DNA from: Pseudomonas neuropathica | Lineage (GTDB): Bacteria; Pseudomonadota; Gammaproteobacteria; Pseudomonadales; Pseudomonadaceae | Reading direction: 5' to 3' | NCBI RefSeq assembly: GCF_015461835.1 | Contig: NZ_JACOPX010000005.1 | Span: 186,001 to 250,000, forward strand | DNA: 64,000 nt | Part shown: positions 53,699-62,256 of the stretch, in pieces | Numbering within the stretch: the stretch's first letter is position 1 | Layout: the number at the start of each line of letters is the position of its first letter | The notes under the pieces: generated by a model | Database searches by the model: none | Told to the model about the DNA's origin: nothing | Seen by the model: the letters and a program-made list of their open reading frames with translations, nothing else | Program-made: the position numbers and the translations under genes

Positions 53699-54178
53699 TC
53701 AGCCCTCAGCAAACTCACGCAGGACTTTGCCGTCCATGCGGTAACGCACCCATTCTTCCTGCGGTTGCGCGCCGAGGGACTTGTAGAAATCGATGGCCGG
53801 CGTGTTCCAGTCCAGCACGCTCCATTCGAAGCGGCCGCAGTCGTTGTCGCAGGCGATTTTCGCCAGGTGACGCAACAGGGTTTTGCCGGCACCGCCGCCG
53901 CGTTGTTCGGGGGTGATGTAGAGGTCTTCGAGGTAAAGGCAATTGCTGCCGAGCCATGTCGAATAGCTGAAGAAGAACACCGCGAAACCGATCGGCAGCC
54001 CATCGCGCAGACAGATCAGGCCGTGGGCGGTGGCGCCTTCGCCGAACAGGCTGCGCTCGATGTCGGCAACGCTGGCGATGACTTCGTGGCGGGCCTTTTC
54101 GAAATCGGCGAGTTCAGTGATGAAGGCGAGGATTTGCGGAGCATCGCTGGGGGTCGCCGGGCGGATTTCGATCGTCAT
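53699..54178 (-). CDS. GNAT family N-acetyltransferase
   Basis: A 159-residue acetyltransferase. The acetyl-CoA-binding segment is LYITPEQRGGGAGKTLLRHL, followed by CGRFEWSVLDWNTPAIDFYK, a pattern shared with diamine (spermidine/spermine-type) acetyltransferases. The substrate is not determined. AAGG lies about seven bases before the ATG. It closes on the cassette promoter region; its GC-rich coding sequence contrasts with the AT-rich effector genes nearby. Confidence 0.9.
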   Translation of the reverse strand: MTIEIRPATPSDAPQILAFITELADFEKARHEVIASVADIERSLFGEGATAHGLICLRDGLPIGFAVFFFSYSTWLGSNCLYLEDLYITPEQRGGGAGKTLLRHLAKIACDNDCGRFEWSVLDWNTPAIDFYKSLGAQPQEEWVRYRMDGKVLREFAEG

Positions 54179-54288
54179 GGACGGGCCTTGTCGGAAAAGG
54201 AAAACGCCATACTAAGGCCACGAATAGCGCTCGTCACATGGCAAAACAGAGGATACCCTCCCGCGATGCTTCAAACGCCGCCACTCCA

Positions 54289-54378
54289 TGTGGGAGCGAG
54301 CTTGCTCGCGAATACATTCTGTCATTAAACAATGCAGGTGACTGTAAGGACGCCTTCGCGAGCAAGCTCGCTCCCACA
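54289..54378. repeat. REPIN-type inverted repeat, TGTGGGAGCGAGC family
   Basis: Arms TGTGGGAGCGAGCTTGCTCG and its complement surround a loop of about 40 bases. It ends about 30 bases before the HD-domain gene. Confidence 0.88.
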
Positions 54379-54406
54379 GGGACTTCGACAATCTGAAAGG
54401 ATGCTT

Positions 54407-55060
54407 ATGAACCTTGAGTTTTTTACACCCGTGGCGGCACTGGCAGCAGAGTTACTGCCGCACGCCCTGGAGCCGTCCGACGACGGTGCTCACGACCTCG
54501 CCCACCTGCAACGGGTCTGGCACAACGTGCGTACGCTGCATGAAGAAGAAGGCGGTGATCTTGAGGTGTTGTTGGCCGCCGTGCTCTTGCACGATTGCGT
54601 GGCCGTCGAAAAAAACTCGCCACTGCGCGCTCAGGCTTCGCGGTTAGCGGCGGACAAAGCTTCGTCAGTGCTGGCCGATCTGAACTGGTCCGAAGAAAAA
54701 ATCTCCGCCGTCGCCCACGCCATCGAAGCCCACAGTTTCTCCGCCAACATCACCCCGCTCACCCTCGAAGCGAAAATCGTCCAGGACGCCGATCGGCTCG
54801 ACTCACTCGGCATGCTTGGCGTCGCCCGCACTTTCTACATCGCCGGGCGCATGGGTTCGGCGCTGTACGACCCGCAGGATCCCGAGGCGAAAGCGCGCGA
54901 TTACGATGACACGCGTTTTTGCCTCGATCATTTCCAGACCAAACTGCTGCATCTCGCTGACGGTTTCCGAACCACCGCCGGCCAGCGTCTGGCGCAGGTC
55001 CGTCATCAACGTCTGAAGGGTTTCATGGAGCAATTCAAGGAAGAGATCGGCATCGTTTGA
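54407..55060 (+). CDS. HD domain-containing phosphohydrolase (YedJ-like)
   Basis: A 217-residue metal-dependent HD-superfamily protein. Ligands are H33 (DLAHLQRVWHN), H62-D63 (AAVLLHDCVAV) and the later D in KIVQDADRLDSLG. The substrate is unknown; relatives are predicted phosphohydrolases. GAAAGG directly abuts an ATG at 54401, so I prefer the ATG at 54407 (MNLEFFTP), six bases further and properly spaced. Single-gene unit after a REPIN. Confidence 0.87.
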   Translation: MNLEFFTPVAALAAELLPHALEPSDDGAHDLAHLQRVWHNVRTLHEEEGGDLEVLLAAVLLHDCVAVEKNSPLRAQASRLAADKASSVLADLNWSEEKISAVAHAIEAHSFSANITPLTLEAKIVQDADRLDSLGMLGVARTFYIAGRMGSALYDPQDPEAKARDYDDTRFCLDHFQTKLLHLADGFRTTAGQRLAQVRHQRLKGFMEQFKEEIGIV

Positions 55061-55169
55061 CGCGTTACTCCGGCGTGCGCTGAACCTGACTTCGCCAACC
55101 TCAGACCTAACCCGCGTGGCGGGCGTGTTAAACAGATGACGCTGAATTTTCCGCTCAAGGAACCGCGTC

Positions 55170-56423
55170 ATGTCGCCAGCAACACCCAAGGTCTCAGGCA
55201 AGTTGTTCGGCCTGTTCTGCCTCGCCAGTTATCTGCTGTCGCTTTCGTACGGCTCGACGTTTTTATTGTCGCTGTTGATCAGTTCTCGCGGCGGCAATGA
55301 GCACGATGCCGGCAGTGTGATTTCGGCGGCGATGCTCAGTACGTTTGTGGCGGTGCTGGTGTCCGGGCATCTGTCGGACTGGCTCGGGGCGGCGCGCTCG
55401 ATTGCAGTGTTCGGGTTGTTGCTGGTCGCGGCGAGTCTGGGCTTTGCGATGACGCCGGGGGTCGGCCATCTGCTGCTGTTTTTCGGTTTGCTACTGGGTT
55501 TGGGCTGGGGCGTTTTCTATACCTTGGGGCCGATCATCGTCGCCAGTCTGGTGACTCCGGCGCAGCGGGCGAAATATTTCGCCTTGCTGTCCGGCAGCAT
55601 GATGACCGGCATTGGCAGCGGCCCGTTGCTCGGGCGTGCGGCGAGTGCACTGGGCCTGTCGCTGACCTCGGCGTTCTATCTGGCAGCGTTGGCGAGTCTG
55701 ATCGGTGTGCTGCTGTTCTGGCGGCTCGGGGCTCGTTTGAAAAGCACACAAGCCGCTTCAGCGGCGAGAATCACCTGGCAAGCGACCACTCAAGTGCTCG
55801 GTTCGCGAGCGCTGTTTCCGATCATCATGGTCGGCCTCGGCGGTTGCGTATTTGGCGGTCTGTCGAGTTTCCAGACCAGTTACGCCGCCGCGCGATCGCT
55901 GGATTATTCGCTGTTCTTTCTGGGGTTCATGAGTGCGGCAATCAGCAGCCGCATGCTGATCGCCGGCTATGTGGTCAAGCGTGATCCGCTGCGCGCTTCT
56001 TGCCTGTTGTCGGGGCTGATGCTCGGCTCGATCGTGCTGTTCGCCTTCAGCGTAAACAGTGGATTCACCTATTTGCTGGCGGCGTTGATACTCGGCGTCG
56101 GGTATGGGCTGACGTATTCGTTGATCAACGGGCTTGCGGCTAACGAAGCGCCGACCGGCACCACTTCACAGGCGTTGCTGCTGTTCAGCCTCTCGTATTT
56201 TATCGGCGTGTTCGGCTTTCCGTTGCTGGCCGGGAAAATCATCGTTGAGCAGGGCATGACGGCATTGCTGCTCACAGTATTGGCCGTGGCACTTGCGAAC
56301 TGGCTGATCACCGTCGGTCGCCTGCTCTGGCGTCGACTCAACCTAAAACCGGCGACGGCGACGCAGACCGTTCGTCGTTCATCAGGCACCAATCCAATCA
56401 GAGCGCAGACCAACGACAGGTAA
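55170..56423 (+). CDS. MFS transporter
   Basis: A 417-residue protein with twelve predicted membrane helices. The loop 2-3 motif is GHLSDWLGAARS. Other stretches are GLGWGVFYTLGPIIVASLVT and YGLTYSLINGLAANEAPTGT. The hydrophobic core starts at once (LFGLFCLASYLLSLSYGSTF). The substrate is unknown; sugar-efflux-like and drug-efflux-like relatives both fit. AAGGA lies about eight bases before the ATG. Confidence 0.87.
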   Translation: MSPATPKVSGKLFGLFCLASYLLSLSYGSTFLLSLLISSRGGNEHDAGSVISAAMLSTFVAVLVSGHLSDWLGAARSIAVFGLLLVAASLGFAMTPGVGHLLLFFGLLLGLGWGVFYTLGPIIVASLVTPAQRAKYFALLSGSMMTGIGSGPLLGRAASALGLSLTSAFYLAALASLIGVLLFWRLGARLKSTQAASAARITWQATTQVLGSRALFPIIMVGLGGCVFGGLSSFQTSYAAARSLDYSLFFLGFMSAAISSRMLIAGYVVKRDPLRASCLLSGLMLGSIVLFAFSVNSGFTYLLAALILGVGYGLTYSLINGLAANEAPTGTTSQALLLFSLSYFIGVFGFPLLAGKIIVEQGMTALLLTVLAVALANWLITVGRLLWRRLNLKPATATQTVRRSSGTNPIRAQTNDR

Positions 56424-56448
56424 GGATTCCAATCACTGGAGAAGCCCT

Positions 56449-56790
56449 ATGATCCCGTCAAGGTTGACCGCTTTTATATTCAGCGCCCTGCTCTGCCCTA
56501 CGGTTTTCGCCGCATCCGCCACCGCAGCGGGCACCGGCCCTACCGATCCGACCCCACCACGCGCCCCCGCCATCAACAGTGCTCCCGGTATGAACACCGA
56601 TGGCTCGGGCGTACCTTTGATCAATCAGCCTCCTGCGACGGGGACCGATCCGCGCACTCAGGGCAGTGACCCGGGTCGTCAGGGCGGCATGAACACCCCC
56701 GATGCCCCCGCCACGCCTGACAATGCGGGCCCCGGCGTTGGCTCAAAAACCACCACCGGTGGCTCCGGTTCCGAAGGCTCCGGTCAGTAG
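56449..56790 (+). CDS. Exported Pro/Gly/Thr-rich low-complexity protein
   Basis: A 113-residue protein with a signal peptide (MIPSRLTAFIFSALLCPTVF, cleavage near FAASA). The mature part is disordered in character: PTDPTPPRAPAINSAPG, QPPATGTDPRTQGSDPG, then GSGSEGSGQ. GGAG is about nine bases before the ATG. Function unknown; similar short proteins occur in other fluorescens-group genomes. It may form a unit with the two small genes that follow. Confidence 0.7.
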   Translation: MIPSRLTAFIFSALLCPTVFAASATAAGTGPTDPTPPRAPAINSAPGMNTDGSGVPLINQPPATGTDPRTQGSDPGRQGGMNTPDAPATPDNAGPGVGSKTTTGGSGSEGSGQ

Positions 56791-56834
56791 TTCGCCGACG
56801 CGAGCGTCCTATTCAATCCAATGAAGAGGTAACC

Positions 56835-57092
56835 ATGAACGTCGATAAAAACCTGGAAAAAGAAGTCCTCACCCGCCTGCTGCACGCCCATCCGAGTGGA
56901 CTGGGCAAGGAGGTGCTGGACAATTACCGGGGCGAGAAGGTCGTGGCCAGCGCCCTCGCCGCTTTGCAGGATCGTGGACTGATTCACCACGGGCATGTGA
57001 CCTGCAACGAGGCGGGCGAACATTCGTTGAACCTGCCGATCAAGCTCAGTGCGGCTGGCGTTGAGGCGGCGCGCAAGCTGGATTTACAGTAG
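56835..57092 (+). CDS. Small conserved protein, possible winged helix
   Basis: An 85-residue protein (MNVDKNLEKEVLTRLLHAHP...). The alternation of helices and the motif ALAALQDRGLIHHGHV, ending LSAAGVEAARKLDL, look like a minimal winged-helix domain. A GAGG site is six bases upstream. I do not recognise a named family and propose no function. Confidence 0.7.
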   Translation: MNVDKNLEKEVLTRLLHAHPSGLGKEVLDNYRGEKVVASALAALQDRGLIHHGHVTCNEAGEHSLNLPIKLSAAGVEAARKLDLQ

Positions 57093-57155
57093 TGAAGAAA
57101 CCGCTCGCTGCTGATGCGGCGAGCGGTCGAACCTGCACACAAGAGGAGAAGTCCC

Positions 57156-57536
57156 ATGCCTCGTGGAAGCAAAGACAAATACAGCGCTGAACAGAAGCGC
57201 ATAGCCGAGCACATCGAAGACAGCTACGAGAAAAAAGGCCTGTCAAAGGATGCGGCTGAGGCGCGCGCCTGGGCGACGGTCAACAAGCAATCGGGCGGCG
57301 GCGAAAAGGCTGGCGGTTCGGGACGCAAGAAACCGCCGAGTGCCAAGTCTGAAGATCGCAAGGAGTCATCGCGGCGTGCGGCGGCCAGTCGTGAAGGGCA
57401 TTCGCGTAACAGCAAGGCGTCGAAGGATACGCAGACAGTCGATAGCTTGATGAAAGAGGCTCGAGCGAAGCAGATTCCCGGACGATCATCGATGCGTAAG
57501 CAGGAGCTGATTGAGGCGTTGCGCAAGGCCAGCTGA
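57156..57536 (+). CDS. Basic protein with Rho N-terminal-like tail
   Basis: A 126-residue highly charged protein. The start PRGSKDKYSAEQKRIAEHIE, then KGLSKDAAEARAWATVNKQSG, is a pattern seen in proteins often labelled plasmid stabilisation or ChaB-like. The middle is Ser/Lys/Arg-rich. The C-terminal 35 residues (SLMKEARAKQIPGRSSMRKQ) resemble a Rho N-terminal/SAP-like helix pair, suggesting nucleic-acid binding. AGAGGAG precedes ATG 57156; the 14-codon upstream extension has no site. Confidence 0.78.
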   Translation: MPRGSKDKYSAEQKRIAEHIEDSYEKKGLSKDAAEARAWATVNKQSGGGEKAGGSGRKKPPSAKSEDRKESSRRAAASREGHSRNSKASKDTQTVDSLMKEARAKQIPGRSSMRKQELIEALRKAS

Positions 57537-57559
57537 CTTTGAGTGAGATTGACAGCCCC

Positions 57560-57634
57560 TTCGCGAGCAGGCTCGCTCCAACACTGGATCGATGTCGTTC
57601 ACACATCCCCTGTGGGAGCAAGCTTGCTCGCGAA
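57560..57634. repeat. REPIN-type inverted repeat, TGTGGGAGCGAGC family
   Basis: Arms at 57560-57583 and 57611-57634, with a few mismatches, surround a 27-base loop. It lies between convergent genes. Confidence 0.83.
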
Positions 57635-57643
57635 AGCGGTAGA

Positions 57644-58573
57644 TCAGACGCCGCCGGAATCAATGATAAACGCATCCACCTCTGCCGCTCCCGGCGAAGT
57701 CGCCGGCCCCCAGCGTGTCACTGCAATAGCCGCTGCCGCATTCGCCCGTCGCGCGGCTTCATGCGCCGTCAAACCCTGCGCCAGTCCCGCGACAAAGACG
57801 CCGGCATGGGCATCGCCAGCGCCATTGCTGTCCACCGCTTTCACGGCAAACCCCGGCACATGCCGACGCTCGTCACCTTGATGAATCCAGCATCCTTGCG
57901 GCCCGTCACGCACAACCACCAGCACGTCGTTGGGCAGATGCTCAGCCAGCCGATCCAGCGCCACCGCAATCTCTTCAGCCCCGGTAAAGCGCAGCGCTTC
58001 AACACTGTTGCTGGTCCACACATTAATGCGCGGCAACAGCGCCTGCATCAGCGGCGAGTCAGGCGATTCCACCAACGGGCCCGGATCGAACACCACGTTG
58101 ATCGACTCCGGTAACGCCAATGTCCAGTCGAGCAACGCCTGCGCTTTGCCTTCGTGCAACAGGCTGTAGCCACTGAGATAAACGTAATCGCCCGCCTCGA
58201 CCGCAACGCTGTTCAGATCCTCCGCCGTCACCTCACCTTCAGCGCCGATGTAGGAAATGAAACTGCGCTCGGCCGACGCATCGGTCAGCGCCACACACAA
58301 CCCGGTGTCGCGCTGCGCAGGCTGGCGAATGCCGATGTGAATCCCCTCGGCATTCATCGCCTCACGCGCCAGATCACCGAAACGCCCAGTGCCATGGCGG
58401 CCGAGATAAACCACCGGCAAGCCATTGCGCACGGCCGCCGCCATCACGTTGAAACCGCCGCCCGCTTCGAAACCCGCCGACTGCGCCAGCACGTCGCCGC
58501 CAACCTGCGGCAGCTTATCCACGGCCATGACCAGGTCGATGATGACTTGGCCGGTGTGCAACATCTTAGGCAT
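57644..58573 (-). CDS. PfkB family carbohydrate/nucleoside kinase
   Basis: A 309-residue ribokinase-superfamily kinase. It has an N-terminal substrate region (TGQVIIDLVMAVDKLPQVGG, then AGGGFNVMAAAVRNG) and the catalytic anion-hole motif DSNGAGDAHAG with the general-base aspartate. The likely substrate is ribose or a nucleoside, given the ADP-ribosylglycohydrolase and NCS1 permease in the same operon. I take ATG 58573 (MPKMLHTGQ), which overlaps the permease stop by eight bases; nearby ATGs at 58579 and 58564 are alternatives. Confidence 0.85.
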   Translation of the reverse strand: MPKMLHTGQVIIDLVMAVDKLPQVGGDVLAQSAGFEAGGGFNVMAAAVRNGLPVVYLGRHGTGRFGDLAREAMNAEGIHIGIRQPAQRDTGLCVALTDASAERSFISYIGAEGEVTAEDLNSVAVEAGDYVYLSGYSLLHEGKAQALLDWTLALPESINVVFDPGPLVESPDSPLMQALLPRINVWTSNSVEALRFTGAEEIAVALDRLAEHLPNDVLVVVRDGPQGCWIHQGDERRHVPGFAVKAVDSNGAGDAHAGVFVAGLAQGLTAHEAARRANAAAAIAVTRWGPATSPGAAEVDAFIIDSGGV

Positions 58574-60032
58574 GAGCATTCTCGGTTTGCGCGGCGCGGC
58601 GGTCTTTCGCCCCGCCGAGGACAAAGTAAATGCCACCAGCCACCACGAAGGTCACGATCCAGCCGAGGCCGTTGTGGCCCAGCCACGAGTCGGACAAAAA
58701 GCCTTTGAACCAGACGTTTTCAGCGGTAGTGCCGATGGTGGTGAAACTGAAGCCAAGGACGATGGCAATCGCCCACGCGCCAAACGCGCGCCACTCGATA
58801 CCGCCGTGATACCAGTAGGCACTGCTCGAGCTGACGTCGAGCAGGTCTTTCGGGCTGTAGTAATGACGATGAATCAGGTCAACGACGAAGATCCCGACCC
58901 ACGCGGTGATCGGCACCGCCAGCAGGGAAATGAAGGTGATGAACGGGCCGTAGAAACTGTCGGCGATCAGCATGAAGTAGATCGAGCCGGCGAAGATCGC
59001 GACGATATCCACTACCACGGCGTAGACGCGTTTGACCTTCAGGCCGAGGGTCAGCGTGGTCAGGCCGGCGGAGTACACCGACAGGTTGTTCGACAGCAAC
59101 AAGCCACCGAACGCCGTGATCAGGTACGGCACGGCCATCCACGTTGGGAGCATGTCGCGGATTGCAACAATCGGGTCAGTCGCCGAAGCAAGGTCGTTGT
59201 TGCCCACCGACAGCAAGCCGCCGAGGGTGATCAGCAGCACCAGCGGAATGCCCGCGCCGAACGCAGCGGACGCGACCAGTCGCACAGCCTTGACGCTGCG
59301 ATGCTGATAGCGCGACATGTCGGCGCCAGCGTTGGCCCAGCCGATCCCGGTGCCGGCAGCCATGGTGCCGATACCGATGATCATCGCGCTGATCGGTGCT
59401 GGCGTAGCGTTGAACACCGCGCTCCAGTCGATGGTCGCGCAGAGGAAACCACCGACGAGAATGTTCAGCGCGCCGAACACGTAGGTCGCCCACTTCTGGA
59501 TCACCAGCAGCGTTGCGTGGCCGAGGCCGGACACCGACAAGGTCAGCAGAACGAAGATCGCGATGAAGATCAACGTCAGTATCGGCGCACTTTTCGCTTC
59601 CACTGGCGAGCCGAACAGGATCGAGCACAGCGACAGCAATACGAATGCAGCGGTGGTGGTGTTGACCGTTTCCCAACCCAGACGCGACATCAATGAGACC
59701 AGCGTCGGGCCGATATTGCCGCGCACGCCGAAGATCGCCCGCGACAAGGTCAGGCTCGGCGCGCGGCCACGCCGACCGGCAATCGAGATGATCCCGACCA
59801 CCGCAAATGAACCGGCCGCGCCGATGATTGCGACGATGATCGCCTGCCAGATCGCCAGCCCGCGAAACGCCACCAGCGTGGCGCCCAGCGGCAGACCGAG
59901 GATGGAAATATTGGCCGCGAACCAGACCCAGAACAGTTGCAGCGGGTGGCCGTTGCACTCGGCTTCCGGCACCGGTTCGATGCCGCGGGTTTCCAGTTGC
60001 CCGGCGCTCTGCCCGGCGTTTGATGAACTCAT
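58566..60032 (-). CDS. NCS1 family nucleobase/cytosine-type permease
   Basis: A 488-residue inner-membrane transporter with about twelve helices, of the cytosine/purine/uracil/thiamine/allantoin (NCS1) family. Typical stretches are FWVWFAANISILGLPLGATL, GIGWANAGADMSRYQHRS (near the cation/substrate site) and DLIHRHYYSPKDL. The substrate is unknown, but the operon points to a nucleoside- or base-like compound. AGGAG is about eight bases before ATG 60032. A REPIN separates it from the ADP-ribosylglycohydrolase gene. Confidence 0.9.
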   Translation of the reverse strand: MSSSNAGQSAGQLETRGIEPVPEAECNGHPLQLFWVWFAANISILGLPLGATLVAFRGLAIWQAIIVAIIGAAGSFAVVGIISIAGRRGRAPSLTLSRAIFGVRGNIGPTLVSLMSRLGWETVNTTTAAFVLLSLCSILFGSPVEAKSAPILTLIFIAIFVLLTLSVSGLGHATLLVIQKWATYVFGALNILVGGFLCATIDWSAVFNATPAPISAMIIGIGTMAAGTGIGWANAGADMSRYQHRSVKAVRLVASAAFGAGIPLVLLITLGGLLSVGNNDLASATDPIVAIRDMLPTWMAVPYLITAFGGLLLSNNLSVYSAGLTTLTLGLKVKRVYAVVVDIVAIFAGSIYFMLIADSFYGPFITFISLLAVPITAWVGIFVVDLIHRHYYSPKDLLDVSSSSAYWYHGGIEWRAFGAWAIAIVLGFSFTTIGTTAENVWFKGFLSDSWLGHNGLGWIVTFVVAGGIYFVLGGAKDRRAAQTENAHA

Positions 60033-60158
60033 GAAGGTGCTCCTGTTTGCCTTTTTTGTGGTTGTGGCAATGATGCAAAACGACAAGACATCGCGGCCGT
60101 CCTCGGCCTGTCTGCGCGATCCATTGCGGGTTAAAAAATCGAAATTCGCGGTGCGGCT

Positions 60159-60223
60159 TTCGCGAGCAGGCTCGCTCCCACAGGTACGACGTGATCCCTG
60201 TGGGAGCGCGCCTGCCCGCGAAA
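60159..60223. repeat. REPIN-type inverted repeat inside the nucleoside-like operon
   Basis: TTCGCGAGCAGGCTCGCTCC and TGTGGGAGCGCGCCTGCCCG surround a short loop. The right arm has a few substitutions. Both neighbours are on the minus strand. Confidence 0.83.
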
Positions 60224-60235
60224 GCGTCAGCCCGA

Positions 60236-61234
60236 TCAGCGCAAGGCCAACAGCCCTTGCACCAATGGCTCAAGCTCCAGATGATTGACCGCTTTCACCG
60301 TTTCAATCATGGGCACCGGCCAGCTCTCAAGACCCAGGCAGGCCCCCAGCATGGCGCCAAGAATCGCGGCGATGGTGTCAGTGTCGCCGCCCAGGCTCGC
60401 CGCCATGCACAGCGCATCAAACGCGCTCATCTCGCCGACGGCCACTTGCTGCGCCAGGGCAAACGAGACCACCACCGATTCCTGCGAAGCCACGGACGTG
60501 CCGATCACGTCGTAGAGCAGATCCGCCAGCAAAGCCTTGTCGCTATCGACACTGATGGTGCGCGCCCAACTGATGCGCGAGGCGATGCGCCCACCGGCCA
60601 CCCAGTGCCCATGCCCCTCGGCTTGCTGAGCGATGTGCTGGCCGAGGTTCAACGCCTCGCCCAGGTCCATGCCATTGATGCCGGCGGACACTACCGCTGC
60701 CACCGCCGCCGCACTGGAAATCCCCAACGTAGTGTTGTGGGTGACCTGACAGGCCTGTACCACCGCAGCGATAAACCGCTGAGGATCGGCAACATCCACC
60801 GCGATCCCTACCGGCGTGATGCGCATGGCCGCGCCGTTGGTAGTGCCGTAGCGTCCGGCCTCTTCCGGCGAATGGCCAGCGAGGATCATTTCGATGGCGC
60901 GCTTGGTCGACGGCCCGAGCAAGTCCTGCGAGCCCTTGGCCTGCATCTCGGCTTCCCACTCGATCAAGCGTTGCGCGAGGATCGCCGGTTCGATGCGGCC
61001 TTTGCCTTCGACCAGCAACTCACCGACCAGAATGGCTTGTTCAGTGTCGTCGGTGATCGAGCCTTTGGGCATGTTTGCGGCGATCGGTTGCAAGGGACCT
61101 GCATCCTGCAGATCAGTGATTGTGCCGAAGCGGGTCTTGATCGTTTCGCGGTTCAGCGATTGGGTCGGCATGCCCAGCGCATCACCGAGGGCCAGGCCAT
61201 AAAAAGCGCCGAGGGCACGGTTGAGCGTGGTCAT
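60236..61234 (-). CDS. ADP-ribosylglycohydrolase family protein
   Basis: A 332-residue all-helical hydrolase of the DraG/ARH family. The di-metal ligands are visible: ITDDTEQA (T61, D62, D63) near the N-terminus and GGDTDTIAAILGAMLGA near the C-terminus. The family removes ADP-ribose or related ribosyl groups from proteins, nucleic acids or small molecules. With a permease and a PfkB kinase downstream, a small ribosylated compound is the likelier substrate. Its ATG overlaps the gntR stop (ATGA), so expression is coupled to the regulator. Confidence 0.9.
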   Translation of the reverse strand: MTTLNRALGAFYGLALGDALGMPTQSLNRETIKTRFGTITDLQDAGPLQPIAANMPKGSITDDTEQAILVGELLVEGKGRIEPAILAQRLIEWEAEMQAKGSQDLLGPSTKRAIEMILAGHSPEEAGRYGTTNGAAMRITPVGIAVDVADPQRFIAAVVQACQVTHNTTLGISSAAAVAAVVSAGINGMDLGEALNLGQHIAQQAEGHGHWVAGGRIASRISWARTISVDSDKALLADLLYDVIGTSVASQESVVVSFALAQQVAVGEMSAFDALCMAASLGGDTDTIAAILGAMLGACLGLESWPVPMIETVKAVNHLELEPLVQGLLALR

Positions 61235-61944
61235 TTCGAGTCTCCAAATTGCAGGTGCAGACGGAAATGCACCGGGTCGAGCAGGCTTTCGACCAGCTCC
61301 ATGAAACGGTTCTGGCGATCGTAGGTGGTACGCAACGCCTTGAGGAAAACGGTGCCGACCGGGCGCCCGAGCAGTTCGGCGTCTTCGGCATTCAACGGTT
61401 CGGCGCCGATCCATTGATCGCCGCGTTCGCCGATGTAGCCGTAGGCGGCCAGGGTGATGGTCAGGGAATTGTCGATCAGACCGACACGCGGCAGGCTTTC
61501 CAGGCCGCCGGTGGCCGGCATCAAAGAGCGTTCGAGGGAGACCAGCGTACCTTCGTTAGAGCGGCGGCGACGGTCGAGGGTGATGAATTGGTCAGTGCCG
61601 AACCGCGAGAGCAGATCGGGCCGGGTCACGGCTACCAGACGCAGCACTTCGGTGTTGATCAGCGCGCCGCTGTCGGCCAGCGCCTGCGCCCAGCCGCTGC
61701 GCTGGTCGAGCGCGACACCGTCGAAAGTGACGATGGAGCCGACGCCGCTTTGCGTGGCGATGTAATTGCGCCGTTTCAGTTCGGCCAGCGCTTCGCGCAG
61801 CGTGCCTCGGCTGACTTGGAATTCTTGAGCCAACTGATGTTCGCCGGGCAACAGAAAGCCGTCCTCCATGAGGCCGCTTTCGATGCGTCGGACGAGTTCG
61901 TCGACCACCCGTTGTTTCTTGTCAAATCGTACCTGTCTAATCAT
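61231..61944 (-). CDS. GntR family regulator (HutC/UTRA type)
   Basis: A 237-residue repressor-type protein. The winged helix is at about 8-75 (LPGEHQLAQEFQVSRGTLRE, then GVGSIVTFDG) and a UTRA effector domain follows (ITLDRRRRSNEGTLVSLERS, GTVFLKALRTTYD). It is the first gene of the operon with the ADP-ribosylglycohydrolase, NCS1 permease and PfkB kinase and most likely regulates it. ATG 61944 is preferred over the TTG two codons earlier. Just around the start, TTGTAC and GGTAC sequences could be part of its operator; this is weak. Confidence 0.88.
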   Translation of the reverse strand: MIRQVRFDKKQRVVDELVRRIESGLMEDGFLLPGEHQLAQEFQVSRGTLREALAELKRRNYIATQSGVGSIVTFDGVALDQRSGWAQALADSGALINTEVLRLVAVTRPDLLSRFGTDQFITLDRRRRSNEGTLVSLERSLMPATGGLESLPRVGLIDNSLTITLAAYGYIGERGDQWIGAEPLNAEDAELLGRPVGTVFLKALRTTYDRQNRFMELVESLLDPVHFRLHLQFGDSK

Positions 61945-62015
61945 GTACAAATTGATACCCGAAACGGGTGCGGGCGAGCAAGGAATATTTGGGGAGAGTG
62001 ACGAAAGGCGGGAGA

Positions 62016-62254
62016 ATCAAAAGCCCCTCACCCTAGCCCTCTCCCGGAGGGAGAGGGGACTGAATGCGGGATGCTCAGGAGGTTCGTCGACCTGAAAGTG
62101 CTTTGCCGAATCCACAATCCACCCGAAAGTGCTTTTCCGAATCCATAGTCGACGAGAACTTTCAGGTCGACGGATTACGCAAGACACCTCGGTCGGCCCC
62201 CTCTCCCTCCGGGAGAGGGCTGGGCGGGCGGCGTTCCGATGAGGGGCTCTTGAT
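62016..62254. repeat. Composite inverted-repeat element (about 240 bases) next to araH
   Basis: Outer arms ATCAAAAGCCCCTCA (62016-62030) and TGAGGGGCTCTTGAT (62240-62254) are inverted, with one mismatch. Inside each arm lies a palindrome of the CCCTCTCCCGGAGGGAGAG type. The centre holds two direct copies of a unit (GAAAGTGCTTTGCCGAATCC and GAAAGTGCTTTTCCGAATCC), flanked by inverted GTCGACCTGAAAGT and ACTTTCAGGTCGAC. It ends three bases from the araH stop. No transposase is present; it looks like a non-autonomous palindromic element. Confidence 0.8.
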
Positions 62255-62256
62255 TT

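Noticed and set aside
61920..61975. GntR operator around the regulator start (TTGTAC ... GGTAC)
   Set aside because: The half-sites are imperfect and partly inside the coding sequence; not strong enough to list as a site.
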